37,757 nt of DNA from Bacteroidales bacterium (GTDB lineage: Bacteria; Bacteroidota; Bacteroidia; Bacteroidales; VadinHA17): contig JALONU010000006.1 in assembly GCA_025454775.1 (NCBI GenBank), positions 1 through 37,757 of the forward strand, read 5' to 3'. This document shows positions 35,959 through 37,757 of this stretch, piece by piece. The position numbers and the translations under genes are program-made. The first letter of the stretch is position 1. Each line of letters begins with the position of its first letter. The notes below the pieces were generated by a model. The model did no database searches and had not been told where the DNA came from. It saw nothing but the letters and a program-made list of their open reading frames with translations.

Positions 35959-37056
35959 ATGGCTCTTCAATGCGGCATAATAGGAATTACGAATGTGGGT
36001 AAAACCACGATTTTCAATTGCATCTCCAGCACAAAGGCTGAGACCAACGCTTTTGCCTTCAGTGCGACAAAATCCAATATGGGTTTGGTGAAGGTTCCTG
36101 ATAACAGATTGTATGAACTTGAAAAACATCAGGTTACAGAAAAAATTGTTCATACCACCGTGGAGATTGTGGATATCCCGGGCATGGCCAGGGGGGCAGG
36201 CAAGGGTGAAGGTGCCGGAAACAGGTTCCTCGGCGATATCCGGAACACCGATGCGCTTATTCATGTTCTCCGCTGTTTCGACAACGATGCCCTTCCCCAT
36301 ATCGACGGTTCGGTTGATCCCGTCAGGGATATTCAGAATATCGACCTGGAGCTCCAGGTTAAGGACCTTGAATCGGTGGAGAAAAAGATTGAAAGACTGC
36401 AGAAAGCTTCAAAGGCAGGCGATAAGGATGCCGTGCATGGCCTGGCCGTCCTGAAGCGTTTCCATGAACATATAGAAGGATTCAGCAATGCCCGTACCCT
36501 GGAGGTTAAAGAGGAGGAAAGGAAATACATCGACGATCTTTTCCTTCTTACCATGAAGCCTGTTCTGTATGTCTGCAATGTCGACGGAAAGTCAGCGATC
36601 ACCGGAAATGCTTATGTCGAAAAGGTGAAGGAATTCCTGAAGGATGGAAATGCCGAGATACTTGTGATTGCCGGGGCAGTTGAAGCTGAAATAGCCGAGC
36701 TGGAAAATCCCGACGACAGGCTGGCGTTCCTGAAAGATGCAGGGCTTGATGAGCCGGGTGTCGATAAGCTTGTGAGAGCTGCTTACAGGCTGCTGAACCT
36801 TCAGACCTTCTTCACAGTGGGTCCGAAGGAGATCAGGGCCTGGACGATAAAAATGGGAATGACAGCACCCCAGGCTGCAGGAGTTATTCACAGCGATCTT
36901 GAAAGGGGATTTATCAGGGCGGAAGTAATGAAATACGACGATTTTATCACCCTTGGCTCGGAACATGCCTGCAGGGAAGCTGGCAGGCTTTTAATAGAGG
37001 GCAAAAACTATGTGGTTTGCGACGGTGATATACTGCATATCCGATTCAATGTATAA
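35959..37056 (+). CDS. ychF: YchF/EngD, ribosome-associated ATPase of the Obg family
   Basis: 365 residues. P-loop GITNVGKTT (9-17), G3 DIPGMARGAGKGEGAGNRFL (72-91), the G4 region reads CNVDGKSA instead of NKxD, as in YchF proteins, which prefer ATP. The C-terminal TGS domain contains LLNLQTFFTVGPKEIRAWTI. YchF binds ribosomes and takes part in translation and stress response. Its stop overlaps the next start by one base (TAATG), so the carboxypeptidase downstream is translated from the same RNA. Confidence 0.96.
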   Translation: MALQCGIIGITNVGKTTIFNCISSTKAETNAFAFSATKSNMGLVKVPDNRLYELEKHQVTEKIVHTTVEIVDIPGMARGAGKGEGAGNRFLGDIRNTDALIHVLRCFDNDALPHIDGSVDPVRDIQNIDLELQVKDLESVEKKIERLQKASKAGDKDAVHGLAVLKRFHEHIEGFSNARTLEVKEEERKYIDDLFLLTMKPVLYVCNVDGKSAITGNAYVEKVKEFLKDGNAEILVIAGAVEAEIAELENPDDRLAFLKDAGLDEPGVDKLVRAAYRLLNLQTFFTVGPKEIRAWTIKMGMTAPQAAGVIHSDLERGFIRAEVMKYDDFITLGSEHACREAGRLLIEGKNYVVCDGDILHIRFNV

Positions 37057-37757
37057 TGTTCAGGCAACGGGCAGCTATATTGTTTCTTGCAGTCCTCCTG
37101 CCGTGTTGGTCCTCGGCCCAGGATCCCGCCAGGGATGATCTCCTCAGGCATATCACCGGAACGAGGGGTCAGGCTACCGTAACTATTCCCTTACCTGCTT
37201 ACGGGGAATTGAACCTGTTATCCAGGACTGTCTCGGTTGCATCCGTAAAGGGAAAGAAAGCTGAGATAGTTATATCACCTCGTACCATTGAATGGTTCAT
37301 TTCGGGGAAATATGACTATTCCATCAGCGAAAATGATGAAGAGCTTAAAGGGCTTGTCAGTTCAAAGAACCTGAACGAAGCCATGGAGTGGAATACATAT
37401 CCGTCATACCAGCAGTATGACTCTGTATTGAAGAGCTTTGCATCCCTCTATCCGTCACTTTGCATCCTCGATACCATCGGTACGACAAACTACTCGAAAC
37501 AGGTGCTTGTTCTCAAAATCTCTGACAACCCTCTTGCCGATGAACCCGAGCCGGAAGTCTTTTATACCTCATCTATGCACGGCGACGAGACAGGAGGATT
37601 CATCCTCATGCTCAGGCTGGCAGATACCCTGCTGAAGAGTTACGGAACCTCATCCAGGATCAGGAACCTGGTCGATAACCTTGAAATATGGATCAATCCG
37701 CTGGCAAATCCAGACGGAACATACAGGACAGGTAACCTTATATCGTCACCGACACGT
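37056..37757 (+). CDS. Secreted M14 zinc carboxypeptidase, 3' part missing
   Basis: 234 residues are visible before the window ends; the frame is open to base 37757. It begins with a signal peptide (MFRQRAAILFLAVLLPCWSS, cleavage probably at SAQ). A non-catalytic N-terminal part precedes the peptidase domain, which starts near WNTYPSYQQYDSVL. The metal-binding HxxE is in SMHGDETGG (His175, Glu178), and INPLANPDG (214-221) is the conserved block that follows. The third ligand lies outside the window. An extracytoplasmic enzyme removing C-terminal residues from peptides is expected; substrate unknown. Confidence 0.92.
   Translation, partial: MFRQRAAILFLAVLLPCWSSAQDPARDDLLRHITGTRGQATVTIPLPAYGELNLLSRTVSVASVKGKKAEIVISPRTIEWFISGKYDYSISENDEELKGLVSSKNLNEAMEWNTYPSYQQYDSVLKSFASLYPSLCILDTIGTTNYSKQVLVLKISDNPLADEPEPEVFYTSSMHGDETGGFILMLRLADTLLKSYGTSSRIRNLVDNLEIWINPLANPDGTYRTGNLISSPTR

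Overview
The window looks like a chromosomal segment of a Bacteroidota member, most likely of the order Bacteroidales. The evidence is: promoters of the TAnnTTTG type (clear before rpsL and before a non-coding RNA); almost no Shine-Dalgarno sequences before the ribosomal genes (rplF is the exception); zinc-free forms of S4, S14 and L36; a map gene between secY and infA; an RND pump followed by a PG0541-type accessory protein; and a second EF-G with an altered GTPase domain. I cannot name a genus from sequence alone.

Layout. 1-2406: the 3' part of an RND efflux permease and a small PII-like partner. 2407-2503: two copies of a GC-rich palindrome. 2504-4660 (minus): EF-G2. 4661-5222: a divergent intergenic region carrying the promoter of the main translation operon. 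5223-23028: one 18-kb co-directional cluster, rpsL-rpsG-fusA, then the S10, spc and alpha gene sets (rpsJ to rplQ) with secY, map and infA inside, closed by a terminator. 23124-24401: eno with its own terminator. 24402-25590: a long stretch without protein genes, holding repeats, a 22-bp palindrome, and a roughly 510-nt highly structured RNA with its own promoter and terminator that I cannot assign to any known family.

25591-37757 is a mixed housekeeping and signalling region: a UbiD-type decarboxylase; a membrane SpoIIE-type phosphatase convergent with a hybrid histidine kinase whose ATP-binding domain is degenerate; two secreted proteins of unknown function; a DUF4870 membrane protein; a PPK2 polyphosphate kinase; hisS broken by an internal deletion plus frameshift; a minus-strand operon of ECF sigma factor, one-pass membrane protein and Spy-like periplasmic protein; ychF; and the start of a secreted M14 zinc carboxypeptidase cut by the window end.

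The translation cluster supplies ribosomal proteins, EF-G, the Sec channel, methionine aminopeptidase, IF-1 and RNA polymerase alpha, so growth-linked machinery is co-transcribed, while the non-hydrolysing type of EF-G2 diverges from the same control region. The most promising undescribed item is the orphan RNA at about 24871-25380. No mobile element, CRISPR array, tRNA or rRNA gene was seen.
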